DNA of 64,000 nucleotides from JAYPWI01 sp964629575 (GTDB taxonomy: Bacteria; Actinomycetota; Acidimicrobiia; Acidimicrobiales; Poriferisodalaceae): contig CAZVUM010000007.1 of NCBI GenBank assembly GCA_964629575.1, forward strand, positions 1 through 64,000. The letters are read 5' to 3'. Below are positions 1-8,015 of the stretch, piece by piece. The translations under genes were made by a program, and so were the position numbers. Position 1 is the first letter of the stretch. The number at the start of each line of letters is the position of its first letter. The notes below the pieces were generated by a model. It was not told the origin of the DNA. It made no database searches and saw nothing but the letters and a program-made list of their open reading frames with translations.

Positions 1-605
1 GTCTCCACGACGGCCCGCAGCGCAGCGGGCCCTTCGGTCACCTCGACGCCGAGGCCGAGGGCCTCCGCAGAAGCTCGAACAGCGGCGTCAGGGTGGCTCA
101 CGTGCACGGATACCAGTCGACCCATCGAGGGCAGCGTCGTCGCTGGAGATGGCTGATCGCCCCAGTCGATGGCGAACGGCAGCGCGCCCTCGCTCGCGAC
201 GCCGGTCTCGCCGCCGAAGGTCAGCCGCCAGGAGATCACCGTGCCATCGGGCTTCTGTCTGCTCATCTCAGCGATCCGGCCCGCATCGATGCCCGCGGCA
301 GACATCGCCGCCACGACGTCCTCCAGCGTTTCGTCGCCCGTGGGATGGATCGCGTACCCGACCAGCTTCGGAGCGGTCATGTCGTCGAGACCGAACGGCC
401 GGGGCCCCTCAGGGTCCGGCTGGTCCGGGTCGACCCCGATGATCTCGAAGTAGGTGCTCTCGTCGAACGTGAGGAGATAGTTGTGCGAGCCGTGACCCAG
501 GTGGGGGCCGCCCGCGATCGCCTCGACACCGGTGAGATCGCGGATGTGGGCAACGCCGGCCGGAACATCGGGCGAGGCGAAGATGAGATGGTCGAGCTCT
601 GCCAT
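1..605 (-). CDS. Glyoxalase-like (VOC superfamily) protein, 3' end cut by window edge
   Basis: About 201 residues are visible, starting with ATG at 605 and running off the window edge. The N-terminus (MAELDHLIFASPD) is the usual first strand of a glyoxalase-like domain, followed by an HGSHNYLL strand and a TYFEIIGVD strand that would carry the metal-binding Glu. The second half (WRLTFGG) begins a second beta-alpha-beta unit. Family members are metal-dependent isomerases, lyases or dioxygenases; no substrate can be read from the sequence. It lies 48 bp behind the SDR gene in the same direction, so it is probably the last gene of the AtzG/E/H-like operon. Confidence 0.8.
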   Translation of the reverse strand, partial: MAELDHLIFASPDVPAGVAHIRDLTGVEAIAGGPHLGHGSHNYLLTFDESTYFEIIGVDPDQPDPEGPRPFGLDDMTAPKLVGYAIHPTGDETLEDVVAAMSAAGIDAGRIAEMSRQKPDGTVISWRLTFGGETGVASEGALPFAIDWGDQPSPATTLPSMGRLVSVHVSHPDAAVRASAEALGLGVEVTEGPAALRAVVE

Positions 606-653
606 GCGCGAACGCTACTTCGCAGCGGATGGGGCGTTCCGACGATGGGCGGG

Positions 654-1421
654 TCAGCCCGCCAGCCAGCCACCGTCGACGGCGAGCTCGGTCCCCGTCG
701 TGAAGGATGACTCGTCGCTGGCGAGGTACACAGCGGCATCGGCGATTTCGCGCGGCAGGCCGAACCGCCCCATCGGGTGTCTCGCCACCGAACGGGCGCG
801 GGCGGAGTCGGGGTCGGCCAGGCGACCGAAGGAGCGACCCAGAAGGGGTGTCTCGGTGGCGCCGGGCAGAATCGAGTTCACCCGCACGCCGATCTTCGCG
901 TAGTCGACGGCCGTGGTCCTGCCGAGAGCGATCACCGCCCCCTTGGAGGCGATGTATGCAGCGTTGCCGACCCCTCCTGCGACGCCGAGCTGGGAGGAGA
1001 TCAAGATGACCGACCCGCGGCCCTGGTCGACCATGTGGGGAATCGCCGCCCGCATCCACAGATAGGTCCCCTTGACGTTGACCGCGAAAACTCGGTCCCA
1101 GTCGTCGGGTTCGGTTTCGACCACGCGGCGCCCCACGGAGATTCCCGCCGCCGTCATGAGCACATCCACGCGGCCGAACGCTTCGAGGGCCGCCGCCACA
1201 CCGTCGGTGGCCGCGTTCTCGTCGGTGACGTCGCACACAAACGATTCGCAGGCTCCACCTGCCTCTGCCACCAAGGCCTCCGTCGCAGACGCACCTTCGC
1301 CGTTCTGGTCGACGACGAAGACGGACGCGCCCTCCTCGGCGAAGCGGGTCGCGCTCATCTGCCCGATTCCCGACCCCCCACCGGTGATCACTGCGACCTT
1401 GCCGCTCAATCGTCCCGTCAT
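654..1421 (-). CDS. SDR-family NAD(P)-dependent oxidoreductase
   Basis: Classical short-chain dehydrogenase of 255 residues. It shows the TGGGSGIG dinucleotide motif near the N-terminus, an NVKG motif, a catalytic Ser in ILISSQ, the YIASK catalytic Tyr/Lys pair and a PGATETPL loop. The chosen ATG at 1421 has a strong GGAGGGGG ribosome site 4-5 nt upstream and overlaps the stop of the AtzH-like gene (ATGA). An in-frame start at 1445 is possible but less likely. It probably oxidises or reduces an alcohol/ketone generated by the amidase cluster to which it is coupled; the substrate is unknown. Confidence 0.9.
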   Translation of the reverse strand: MTGRLSGKVAVITGGGSGIGQMSATRFAEEGASVFVVDQNGEGASATEALVAEAGGACESFVCDVTDENAATDGVAAALEAFGRVDVLMTAAGISVGRRVVETEPDDWDRVFAVNVKGTYLWMRAAIPHMVDQGRGSVILISSQLGVAGGVGNAAYIASKGAVIALGRTTAVDYAKIGVRVNSILPGATETPLLGRSFGRLADPDSARARSVARHPMGRFGLPREIADAAVYLASDESSFTTGTELAVDGGWLAG

Positions 1422-1819
1422 GTCGCCCCCTCCTCTCTCGCCCACTCTGGCTCATCGAACCAGCTGACGTGAGCCGACACGACCCTCCACCCTTCGGGCC
1501 GACGCACCCAGGTCTGGGTCTGACGGCCGCGACGTCCCGAACTCGTGCGCGTGAACTCGGTGTCCGCCGTGGCGAAGTCGGCTCCGTGGGTCGTGATGAC
1601 GGTTCGCTCCAGCGTGCGGGGTTGGGCCTGGCGCGCCCGGCGCGCCGCCGAGATCTCGCCGTGGCCGTAGCTGTTGACGCCGAGTCCATACCTGATGGTG
1701 AGCGGGTCGTCCCAGAAGAATGCGGCCAGCGCGGCCTGGTCGTCGGCCATGAGCGCCTCTTCGTAACTCACGAAACAGGCCTCGACTTGGGCTTTGACGC
1801 TGGGATCGTTGACCTTCAC
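1418..1819 (-). CDS. AtzH/HpxZ-like NTF2-fold protein
   Basis: A 133-residue protein starting at GTG 1819 (VKVNDPSVKAQVEACF). The stretch FFWDDPLTIRYGLG followed by YGHGEI and a C-terminal WRVVSAHVSWF is characteristic of the HpxZ/AtzH family, an NTF2-like fold. AtzH of the cyanuric acid pathway deaminates 1,3-dicarboxyurea, and HpxZ is associated with oxalurate catabolism. The GTG overlaps the amidase stop (GTGA) and a GAGGAG ribosome site lies just upstream; its own stop overlaps the SDR start. Its place after an AtzG/AtzE pair supports the assignment, but the true substrate here is not known. Confidence 0.85.
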   Translation of the reverse strand: MKVNDPSVKAQVEACFVSYEEALMADDQAALAAFFWDDPLTIRYGLGVNSYGHGEISAARRARQAQPRTLERTVITTHGADFATADTEFTRTSSGRRGRQTQTWVRRPEGWRVVSAHVSWFDEPEWAREEGAT

Positions 1820-3174
1820 ACGAACTCCTCTGCGACAGGGCTTGCAGCGACGCCCGCCGACTCCAGTTGGGCCAGGGCAGACAGCACGAGCGTCTCCCTG
1901 TGTGGCGGCGCGATCACCTGGACGCCCACTGGAAGCGGGCGTTCGGATTCCCACACGGGGGCGACACCTACCGGCACACCGGTCGGGGTCAGCGGCTGGG
2001 TGAGCCATCCCACGGCGGGCCGGGCCGGAAGCTCGCGCCCGTCCACCACGACGGTGTCTGTACCGATCTGCGGCGCAGCGAATGGGGTCGCGGGCGCCAC
2101 CAGGAGATCGACGTCGTCGAACACCTCCCGGATCGCCGCGGCCCAGACAGCGCGCAGCCGCTGGGCCCTGACATACCAGTCGGCCGGGAGGAGTGCGCCT
2201 GCCACCAGCCGATGGCGGACCACCGGGTCCAGCCGGTCCCGCTCGGCGCGGATGCGGTCGATGTGCAGCTCACCGGCCTCGGCATAGGTGATGACCGATG
2301 CAGCTGCGTGCGCTGCCTCGGCCAGGGGGAGCTCGACGGAGACGACGTCGCCGAGCTGTTCGGCCACGGCGCTCGCCGCCCTCACGGCTTGCTCGTCGGC
2401 ATTGTCGGCGAACCACCCGCCGAGCACACCGATCCTCGGTGATCGACCGAAGGGTGAAGGGTCGCCGCCGTCGACCAGGATGCCAGCTGCGAGCTCAAGA
2501 TCCGCGACCGACCGGGCGAACGGGCCCACGTGATCGAGACTGTCGGAGAAGATCTGGACGCCTTTTCGGCTCACGGCGCCGTATGTGGGTTTGAGCCCGA
2601 ACACCCCGCACAGCGATGCGGGAACCCGGATCGAGCCGTTCGTGTCGGTTCCCAGTGCGATCGGCACGAGGCCCGCGGCGACTGCGGCCGCGCTGCCGCC
2701 AGAAGAGCCGCCCGCCGTTCGCTCGAGATCGTGCGGGTTGCGTACCGGCCCGTAGTGGCTGTTCTCGGTGGTGAAGCCGAACGCGAACTCGTCCATCACG
2801 AGCGTCCCCACTGGAATACCCCCGGCTGCTACAAGACGCCGCACCGCCTCTGCGTCCTTGCTCGCAGGAGGGCGGTCGAGCAGTACTTCAGAGCCCGCTG
2901 CAGTGCGTTCGCCGGCGAGATCGAACAGGTCCTTCACGGCGAAGGGCACGCCGGCGAGCGGCCCCACGTCCTCCCCTACCGCACGACGAGCGTCGATCTC
3001 CGCGGCTGCCTCCCGCGCCCGGTCCGCGGTGATGAGGCGGAATGCGTTGCATCCGGGCTGCGCGGTCGCGATCCGCGCCAGTGCGGCTTCGATGACTTCG
3101 GCGGCCGACACATCGCCAGCTCTCACCGCAGCGGCGATGTCCCTGGCGGTCGAGTCCGCTGACACCGGGCTCAC
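1816..3174 (-). CDS. Amidase-signature hydrolase, AtzE-like
   Basis: 452-residue amidase-signature enzyme. The Ser-cisSer-Lys triad is visible: Lys in FAVKDLF, the GGSSGGSAAAV loop, and the nucleophile in GTDTNGSIRVPAS. Family members hydrolyse amides, ureides or carboxyurea-type compounds in the cytoplasm. The start is GTG at 3174, overlapping the stop of the small AtzG-like gene upstream (GTGA) with no separate ribosome site, so translation is probably coupled. The stop overlaps the AtzH-like start. The G-E-H order suggests a 1-carboxybiuret hydrolase-type complex in which the small subunit is needed for folding or assembly. A general amidase remains the alternative. Confidence 0.88.
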   Translation of the reverse strand: MSPVSADSTARDIAAAVRAGDVSAAEVIEAALARIATAQPGCNAFRLITADRAREAAAEIDARRAVGEDVGPLAGVPFAVKDLFDLAGERTAAGSEVLLDRPPASKDAEAVRRLVAAGGIPVGTLVMDEFAFGFTTENSHYGPVRNPHDLERTAGGSSGGSAAAVAAGLVPIALGTDTNGSIRVPASLCGVFGLKPTYGAVSRKGVQIFSDSLDHVGPFARSVADLELAAGILVDGGDPSPFGRSPRIGVLGGWFADNADEQAVRAASAVAEQLGDVVSVELPLAEAAHAAASVITYAEAGELHIDRIRAERDRLDPVVRHRLVAGALLPADWYVRAQRLRAVWAAAIREVFDDVDLLVAPATPFAAPQIGTDTVVVDGRELPARPAVGWLTQPLTPTGVPVGVAPVWESERPLPVGVQVIAPPHRETLVLSALAQLESAGVAASPVAEEFV

Positions 3175-3347
3175 GGCTCGAACCGAGGGGCCATCGTGAG
3201 GGCATCGTCGTCGAGGTGCGGAAGCTTCTCCACGAGTCCGGCGACCCGCTCGACCTGGCCGACCACCGCGTCGATCTCGTCGGCGGCGAGGTCGATTCCG
3301 AGGAGGTCGGCCGTGGCGAGGGTGTATGCCCGCAGGTCAGCGTTCAC
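3171..3347 (-). CDS. AtzG-like small amidase subunit (DUF4089 type)
   Basis: A 58-residue reading frame (GTG 3347 to TGA 3171). It begins VNADLRAYTLATADLLGIDL and ends LTMAPRFEP. Two amphipathic helices (GIDLAADEIDAVVGQVERV) and the terminal A-P-x-F-E-P are typical of DUF4089/AtzG subunits, which bind the C-terminal side of AtzE-type amidases. The stop overlaps the amidase start by GTGA, the arrangement seen in known atzG-atzE pairs. No ribosome site is visible, but a TACCTT -10-like box ends 6 nt upstream, so the message may be leaderless. The gene is short enough to be missed by default gene callers. Confidence 0.8.
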   Translation of the reverse strand: MNADLRAYTLATADLLGIDLAADEIDAVVGQVERVAGLVEKLPHLDDDALTMAPRFEP

Positions 3348-3353
3348 CGCGCC

Positions 3354-3359
3354 AAGGTA
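3354..3359 (-). promoter_or_regulatory. Possible -10 box for a leaderless AtzG-E-H operon
   Basis: TACCTT read on the minus strand ends 6 nt before the GTG at 3347, the spacing expected if transcription starts at the start codon. No -35 element is obvious. The whole divergent spacer to the acyl-CoA dehydrogenase start is only 50 bp. Confidence 0.35.
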
Positions 3360-3397
3360 GCCAACCGGCCGCGGGGCCGAGATGAAAGACTCGGCCC

Positions 3398-4579
3398 ATG
3401 GCCGACCTGCTCTCTCCCGAACTGCGCGACCTCAAGGACCGGATGAAGACGTTCATCAACGACGTCGTGATTCCCGAGGAGCCGAGCCTCATGCGCGAGG
3501 ACGAAGAGTCCGAGTCGGTCGCGGAGGAGCTGAAGCAGAAGGGCAAAGACGCCGGCCTGTGGGCCCTCGGCCACCCTGCGGAGATCGGTGGGAGCGGCCT
3601 GCCCTTCATGGACTTCGTCTATCTCAACGAGGTGATCGGCCGGTCGCACTGGGGGCAATGGGCTGTCGGCAGCCTGTCGATGCAGGACTCGATCATGCTG
3701 CACCTGTACGCCAGCGACGCTCAGCGAGACCGGTTTCTCAAGCCGCTCGTCGCCGGCGAGGTCTACCCGTCCGTGGGGCTCACCGAGCCCGAGGTCGCCG
3801 GATCAGATCCGATTCAGATGCAGACCACCGCCGTGCTCGACGGCGACGAGTGGGTGATCAACGGCCACAAGTGGTTCACCTCAGGGGCCAACAGAGCTGC
3901 GTTCACCACGTGCTTCGCGATCACCGAGCCCGACGCGGAGAAGCACAACAAGTTCAGCTCGATCATCGTGCCCACCGACACTCCCGGCTACGAGATCGAG
4001 CGGGTCGTTCCCACCATGGGGCACACCGGCGGCAACCACTGCGAGGTCCGCTACACCGACGTCCGCGTGCCCTACGAGAACCTGCTCGGCGACCGCGGCC
4101 AGGGCTTCCACATCGCCCAGAAGCGCCTCGGACCAGGTCGGATCTTCCACTGCATGCGCTGGCTGGGGCAGGCTCAGCGGGCGTTCGAGCTCATGTGCGA
4201 GCGGGCCAAGGTGCGCTATGCCCACGGCTCGTACCTGTCCGAGAAGGGCGACATCCAAGCGTGGATCGCGGAGTCCGCAGCCGAGATCCAAGCCGCGCGG
4301 ATGATGACGCTCGACGCAGCCAGAGCGATCGACGCCGGCGGCGAAGCCCGAGTGGAGATCAGCCTTATCAAGTTCTGGGGCGCCCGCATGCTGCACAACG
4401 TCATCGACCGGGCGATCCAGGTGCACGGCGCTCTCGGGGTGACGGGAGACACCCCGCTCGAATTCATGTACCGGGAGGCTCGCTACGCCCGGCTGTACGA
4501 CGGACCAGACGAGGTGCATCGCATGGTGGTGGCGCGCAAGCTCGTTCGCGATCCCTACGACGGCGTGCCCTGGGCCTGA
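3398..4579 (+). CDS. Acyl-CoA dehydrogenase, ACAD10/11-like subfamily
   Basis: 393-residue FAD enzyme with the N-terminal helical, middle beta (VGLTEPEVAGSDP; NGHKWFTSGA) and C-terminal helical domains of acyl-CoA dehydrogenases. QVHGALGVTGDTP precedes the C-terminal YDGPDEVHRMV signature. The position that holds the catalytic Glu (YEG) in medium-chain enzymes is Asp-368 here, as in the ACAD10/11-type branch, some members of which remove phosphate from 4-phosphoacyl-CoA rather than doing plain alpha,beta-dehydrogenation. It is divergent from the amidase operon and lies 5 bp ahead of a lipoprotein gene. An APH-type kinase of the kind paired with such enzymes lies at 39097. Confidence 0.9.
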   Translation: MADLLSPELRDLKDRMKTFINDVVIPEEPSLMREDEESESVAEELKQKGKDAGLWALGHPAEIGGSGLPFMDFVYLNEVIGRSHWGQWAVGSLSMQDSIMLHLYASDAQRDRFLKPLVAGEVYPSVGLTEPEVAGSDPIQMQTTAVLDGDEWVINGHKWFTSGANRAAFTTCFAITEPDAEKHNKFSSIIVPTDTPGYEIERVVPTMGHTGGNHCEVRYTDVRVPYENLLGDRGQGFHIAQKRLGPGRIFHCMRWLGQAQRAFELMCERAKVRYAHGSYLSEKGDIQAWIAESAAEIQAARMMTLDAARAIDAGGEARVEISLIKFWGARMLHNVIDRAIQVHGALGVTGDTPLEFMYREARYARLYDGPDEVHRMVVARKLVRDPYDGVPWA

Positions 4580-4584
4580 GCTCG

Positions 4585-6036
4585 ATGATCAAGCGAGTTG
4601 TGTGGGCGATCGGACTCGGAGCGCTGTTCCTTGCCGCGGCGTGCGAGGCCGACATCAACGACTCGTCCGACCAGCCGACCGCTGCCGACCTGGAGGTCGA
4701 GCGGCTGAAGGCGGAGCTCGACGTGGTCGGGTCGCGGTGGATGGCCGCCGTGGCTCTCGGCGGTGGGCAGTCCGCCGACATCAGCAGGCTGCTCGCGGTG
4801 GAAGCCCTTCGTCGAGCCGAGACCCCCGAGGCGTTGGGCGCCCTCGGAACCCTGCTTTTGACCCGACCCAGCAACAGGATCGTTCTCCCGCACGGTGCAC
4901 CCGTGTGGGAGGTGAGCTTCAGCCCCGATGGCTCGCTGCTCGCCACCGGCTCGGGCGACGGCTGGGCTCGTCTGTGGGGCACCGCGACGGGCGAGCTCGC
5001 CGTCCAGATCGAACACGGCGGCGGGGTCATCGCTGCGCGATTCGCTTCCGACGCGCCGGTCTTCGCGACCGCGTCGCACGACGGCACCGCACGCCTCCAC
5101 GATGCCCGCGGTGCCGAAGTCGCCCGATTGACGCACGACGACCGGGTGAGCGCGATCGCCGTGTCCGCCGACGGGCAACTGCTGGCGAGCGCGAGCCACG
5201 ACGGCCGCGCATTGGTCCTGGACCGCCGCGGCGACTCCGTTCAGACCTTCGAACACGACTCGCCGGTACGCGGCGTGGGGCTGCACCCCGACGGGAGCCA
5301 GCTCGCCACCGGCACCGACTCCGAATCGACCATCTGGTCCCTGGAGACGGGCGAATCACTGGCACGGTTCGCCCACGAAGGCCTGGTCTCCGAGCTCACC
5401 TACTCGCCGGACGGACGGCATCTGTTCGTGGGCGGCCTCGGAGATGTGGCCTTCATCGTCGACACCCAGTCGCTCGAATCCACGGCCCAACTCGAGATGG
5501 GGTCGGGGATCACCGGATCGTTGTGGCACCCCGACGGCCGCGAGCTCGCCGTTCACTCCCTGGGTGCCGTGCGCCGGTACGTGGCGCCCAGCGGCATCCG
5601 ACGCAACACCCTCGACCAGCGAGGCGGCGAACGGATCTTCCGCTACTCGCCCGACGCGACCTGGGGCGTCATGGGTGGCGGCGACTTCCAGTACAGCTTC
5701 GGTGTCGTGGGCGTGTGGGATCTGGCGACCGAGAGCCTCGTGGTGGAGCTCAACGCCGGAGGTCCCATCACCGCCACAGCCATCAGTGGCGACGGTCGCC
5801 TGTTCGCCGTCGGCAACCGCGCCCCCGAGGGTGCAGGCGAGACCGGAGAGGTGTGGATCCTCGCGGGTCGCGACGCATGGATCGATGTGGCGTGCGAGAA
5901 CTCGAGCGGCATCATTCCGTGGCGGGCGTGGCGCGAGATCGTCGGCTCGGGCGTGCCCTTCATCCCCGGCTGCCCCGGCGTGAACCCGCCTCCACCCGAC
6001 CCCGACACCTCCACGCCCGAGGCGTCGACACGCTGA
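4585..6036 (+). CDS. WD40-repeat lipoprotein
   Basis: 483 residues. The start is placed at ATG 4585, where a positively charged start and hydrophobic segment run into LFLAAACEAD, a lipobox-like site with Cys-20, so the mature protein should be lipid-anchored on the outer face of the membrane. A short helical region (VERLKAELDVVGSRW) precedes about seven WD40-like blades with recurrent FSPDGSLLATGSGDG and ADGQLLASASHDG motifs. The end (PPPPDPDTSTPE) is Pro/Thr-rich. Probably a beta-propeller interaction scaffold; no enzyme motif is seen. The reading frame extends far upstream but that part overlaps the dehydrogenase gene. Confidence 0.85.
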   Translation: MIKRVVWAIGLGALFLAAACEADINDSSDQPTAADLEVERLKAELDVVGSRWMAAVALGGGQSADISRLLAVEALRRAETPEALGALGTLLLTRPSNRIVLPHGAPVWEVSFSPDGSLLATGSGDGWARLWGTATGELAVQIEHGGGVIAARFASDAPVFATASHDGTARLHDARGAEVARLTHDDRVSAIAVSADGQLLASASHDGRALVLDRRGDSVQTFEHDSPVRGVGLHPDGSQLATGTDSESTIWSLETGESLARFAHEGLVSELTYSPDGRHLFVGGLGDVAFIVDTQSLESTAQLEMGSGITGSLWHPDGRELAVHSLGAVRRYVAPSGIRRNTLDQRGGERIFRYSPDATWGVMGGGDFQYSFGVVGVWDLATESLVVELNAGGPITATAISGDGRLFAVGNRAPEGAGETGEVWILAGRDAWIDVACENSSGIIPWRAWREIVGSGVPFIPGCPGVNPPPPDPDTSTPEASTR

Positions 6037-6056
6037 CGAGGTACCTCCCGAGAGGT

Positions 6057-6145
6057 CGAGTCACAAACGGACACCCGTGTCCGGGAACCACTCCACCCCG
6101 TAACTCGAGTGACAGACGGCCACCCGTGTCCGGGAACGACTCGGC
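6057..6145. repeat. Tandem palindromic repeat, 49-bp period, convergent spacer 1
   Basis: Two copies start at 6057 and 6106, exactly 49 bp apart. Each opens with CGAGT(C/G)AC and closes with GAACCACTCC or GAACGACTCG, around a shared core CACCCGTGTCCGGGAAC. The CGAGTC and GACTCG ends are inverted repeats of each other, so each unit can fold. The spacer lies between two convergent genes (WD40 lipoprotein and D-aminoacylase). The same architecture recurs at 25509 and 40669. Confidence 0.75.
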
Positions 6146-6180
6146 ATCCCGCCAGGGAACAACCTCGCGGTGGGGCCGGG

Positions 6181-7902
6181 CTAGCGCCGACCGCGCACCA
6201 GGACTCCGGGCCGGGCACCGGTGAACTCGCCGTTCTCACGAACCACTTCGCCCGAGACGATGGTCGCCACGTACCCCTTCGATGGCTGCACCAGTCGGGG
6301 CGCACCTGCGGGAAGGTCGTGCACCATCCGCGGCGGTTCGATGTCGAGGGCGTCGAAGTCGATCACGTTGACGTCGCCCTTCTTGCCGACCTCGAGGGTG
6401 CCGCGATCCGACAGGCCGTAAAGCTCGGCCGTGTCGTGGGTCTGCAGCTTGACTGCCTCCTCCACGGAGAAGCGCGGGCCCTTCGAACGATCACGGGCCC
6501 AGTAGCTGAGCAGGTAGGTCGGTGTTGACGCGTCGCAGATCAGTCGGCAGTGCGCTCCACCGTCGGACAGCGACAGGAACGCACCGTGATGCTGCAGGCG
6601 CTCGAACGTGGGGTTGAGCGAGTGCTCGGCGTAATCCGTCAGCGGGAAGAACAGAAATCCGGTACCGCCGTCGGCGACCAGCAGGTCGTACGCGAACTCA
6701 TAGGGCGACACGCCGGCGCGGGCTGCTCGGGCCTCGACGCAGTCCGCCGGATCCGGCTCGTAGTCGGGCTCGTCGCCCAGCGGGTACATCTTGTGGAACC
6801 CGTGAACGATGTCGCGGTTGAACCGCCCGGACAGCTCCGTCTCCTCAGCCAGAATCGCGGCCCTCACCTCGGGCTTGGCCAACTCAGCGGCGAGCTCGGC
6901 GAGCGGCAGGTGAGCGAGGGCCTTGTAGGTGGGATGGCCCTGGAACGGGTTGAGCGAGGTCTGCAATCCGAGCAGCAAGCCGGCCGGACGCCCTGCGATC
7001 TGGGCCACCACTCGACCGTCGCCGTCCATGGGCGCCGACGACATCTCGAGCAGCTCGCGCCACTGCTCGGGAACAGCGTCGGACTGGTTCAGCGCGTAGG
7101 TCACCGTGAGACCGTGTTGGTCGGCGAGCTCGCGCATCCATTCGATGTCCTGCCCGAAGTCGCCTTCGAGGCCACCCAAGCCGATGTCGGAGGCCACTTC
7201 GACGACTCCACCGCCGGCGTCGGCGACCGCACGACCGAGCGCCACCATCTCATCGGCCCCGGCGAAGGTGCCAGGCACCGCTTCGCCGTCGAGCGCGCGG
7301 TGGAGCTTGGTGCGCGAACTGCTGAACCCGAGTGCGCCCGCTTCGATCCCCTCGCGCACGATGCGCGCCATCTCGACGAGATCCTGCTCGGTCGCGTCCT
7401 CGTTGAGGGCTCCCCGCTCCCCCATGACGTAGGCCCGAACGGACCCGTGTGGCACCTGCGTGGCGACGTCCATCACACGCGGCATCTGCTCGAGCGTATC
7501 CATGTACTCGGGGAAGCTCTCCCAGCTCCAGTCGATGCCATCGGCCAACGCGGCGCCGGGAATGTCCTCCACGCCTTCCATCAGCTGAATCAGCCAGTCG
7601 TGCTCGTCGGGCTTGGCGGGGGCGAATCCCACACCGCAGTTGCCCATCACCGTGGTGGTGACGCCGTGAAGCGACGACGGGGTCAGCTCTGGGTCCCAGG
7701 TGGCCTGACCGTCATAGTGGGTGTGCACGTCCACGAATCCGGGCGTCACGAGCAGCCCCGCCGCGTCGATCTCGCGTGCCCCTTCGCCCAGATCGTTGCC
7801 GATCGCGGCAACGACGCCGTCCGAGATGGCCACGTCAGTCACGCGTCTTGGTGCCCCCGTTCCGTCGACGACGGTCCCTCCACGAATCACCAGGTCGTAC
7901 AT
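6181..7902 (-). CDS. N-acyl-D-amino-acid deacylase-type amidohydrolase
   Basis: 573 residues. The N-terminal MYDLVIRGGTVVDGTG, metal-binding HTHYDGQATWDP, VTTTVMGNCGVGFAP and C-terminal GDVNVIDFDALD beta-sandwich are those of D-aminoacylases in the amidohydrolase superfamily. These enzymes use a TIM barrel with zinc to hydrolyse N-acyl-D-amino acids or related cyclic/acyl amides in the cytoplasm. The length is somewhat above the roughly 480-500 residues of characterised D-aminoacylases, as is common for actinobacterial homologues of unknown substrate. It is divergently transcribed from the ThDP enzyme (113 bp apart). Confidence 0.85.
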   Translation of the reverse strand: MYDLVIRGGTVVDGTGAPRRVTDVAISDGVVAAIGNDLGEGAREIDAAGLLVTPGFVDVHTHYDGQATWDPELTPSSLHGVTTTVMGNCGVGFAPAKPDEHDWLIQLMEGVEDIPGAALADGIDWSWESFPEYMDTLEQMPRVMDVATQVPHGSVRAYVMGERGALNEDATEQDLVEMARIVREGIEAGALGFSSSRTKLHRALDGEAVPGTFAGADEMVALGRAVADAGGGVVEVASDIGLGGLEGDFGQDIEWMRELADQHGLTVTYALNQSDAVPEQWRELLEMSSAPMDGDGRVVAQIAGRPAGLLLGLQTSLNPFQGHPTYKALAHLPLAELAAELAKPEVRAAILAEETELSGRFNRDIVHGFHKMYPLGDEPDYEPDPADCVEARAARAGVSPYEFAYDLLVADGGTGFLFFPLTDYAEHSLNPTFERLQHHGAFLSLSDGGAHCRLICDASTPTYLLSYWARDRSKGPRFSVEEAVKLQTHDTAELYGLSDRGTLEVGKKGDVNVIDFDALDIEPPRMVHDLPAGAPRLVQPSKGYVATIVSGEVVRENGEFTGARPGVLVRGRR

Positions 7903-8015
7903 CAGCTCACCCCTCGCTCGGACGCTTCACCTCGAATGGCGAAGATTCTCGTCCATGGAGTGTATTCGTGAGCGATGATGGAGGTTTGGGAGCCGGGGGC
8001 TCCGGAGGGGGAAAC

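Noticed and set aside
409..1689. Long minus-strand frame of 426 codons
   Set aside because: Arg/Pro-rich translation with no domain, overlapping the SDR and AtzH-like genes in another frame; typical shadow of GC-rich coding DNA.
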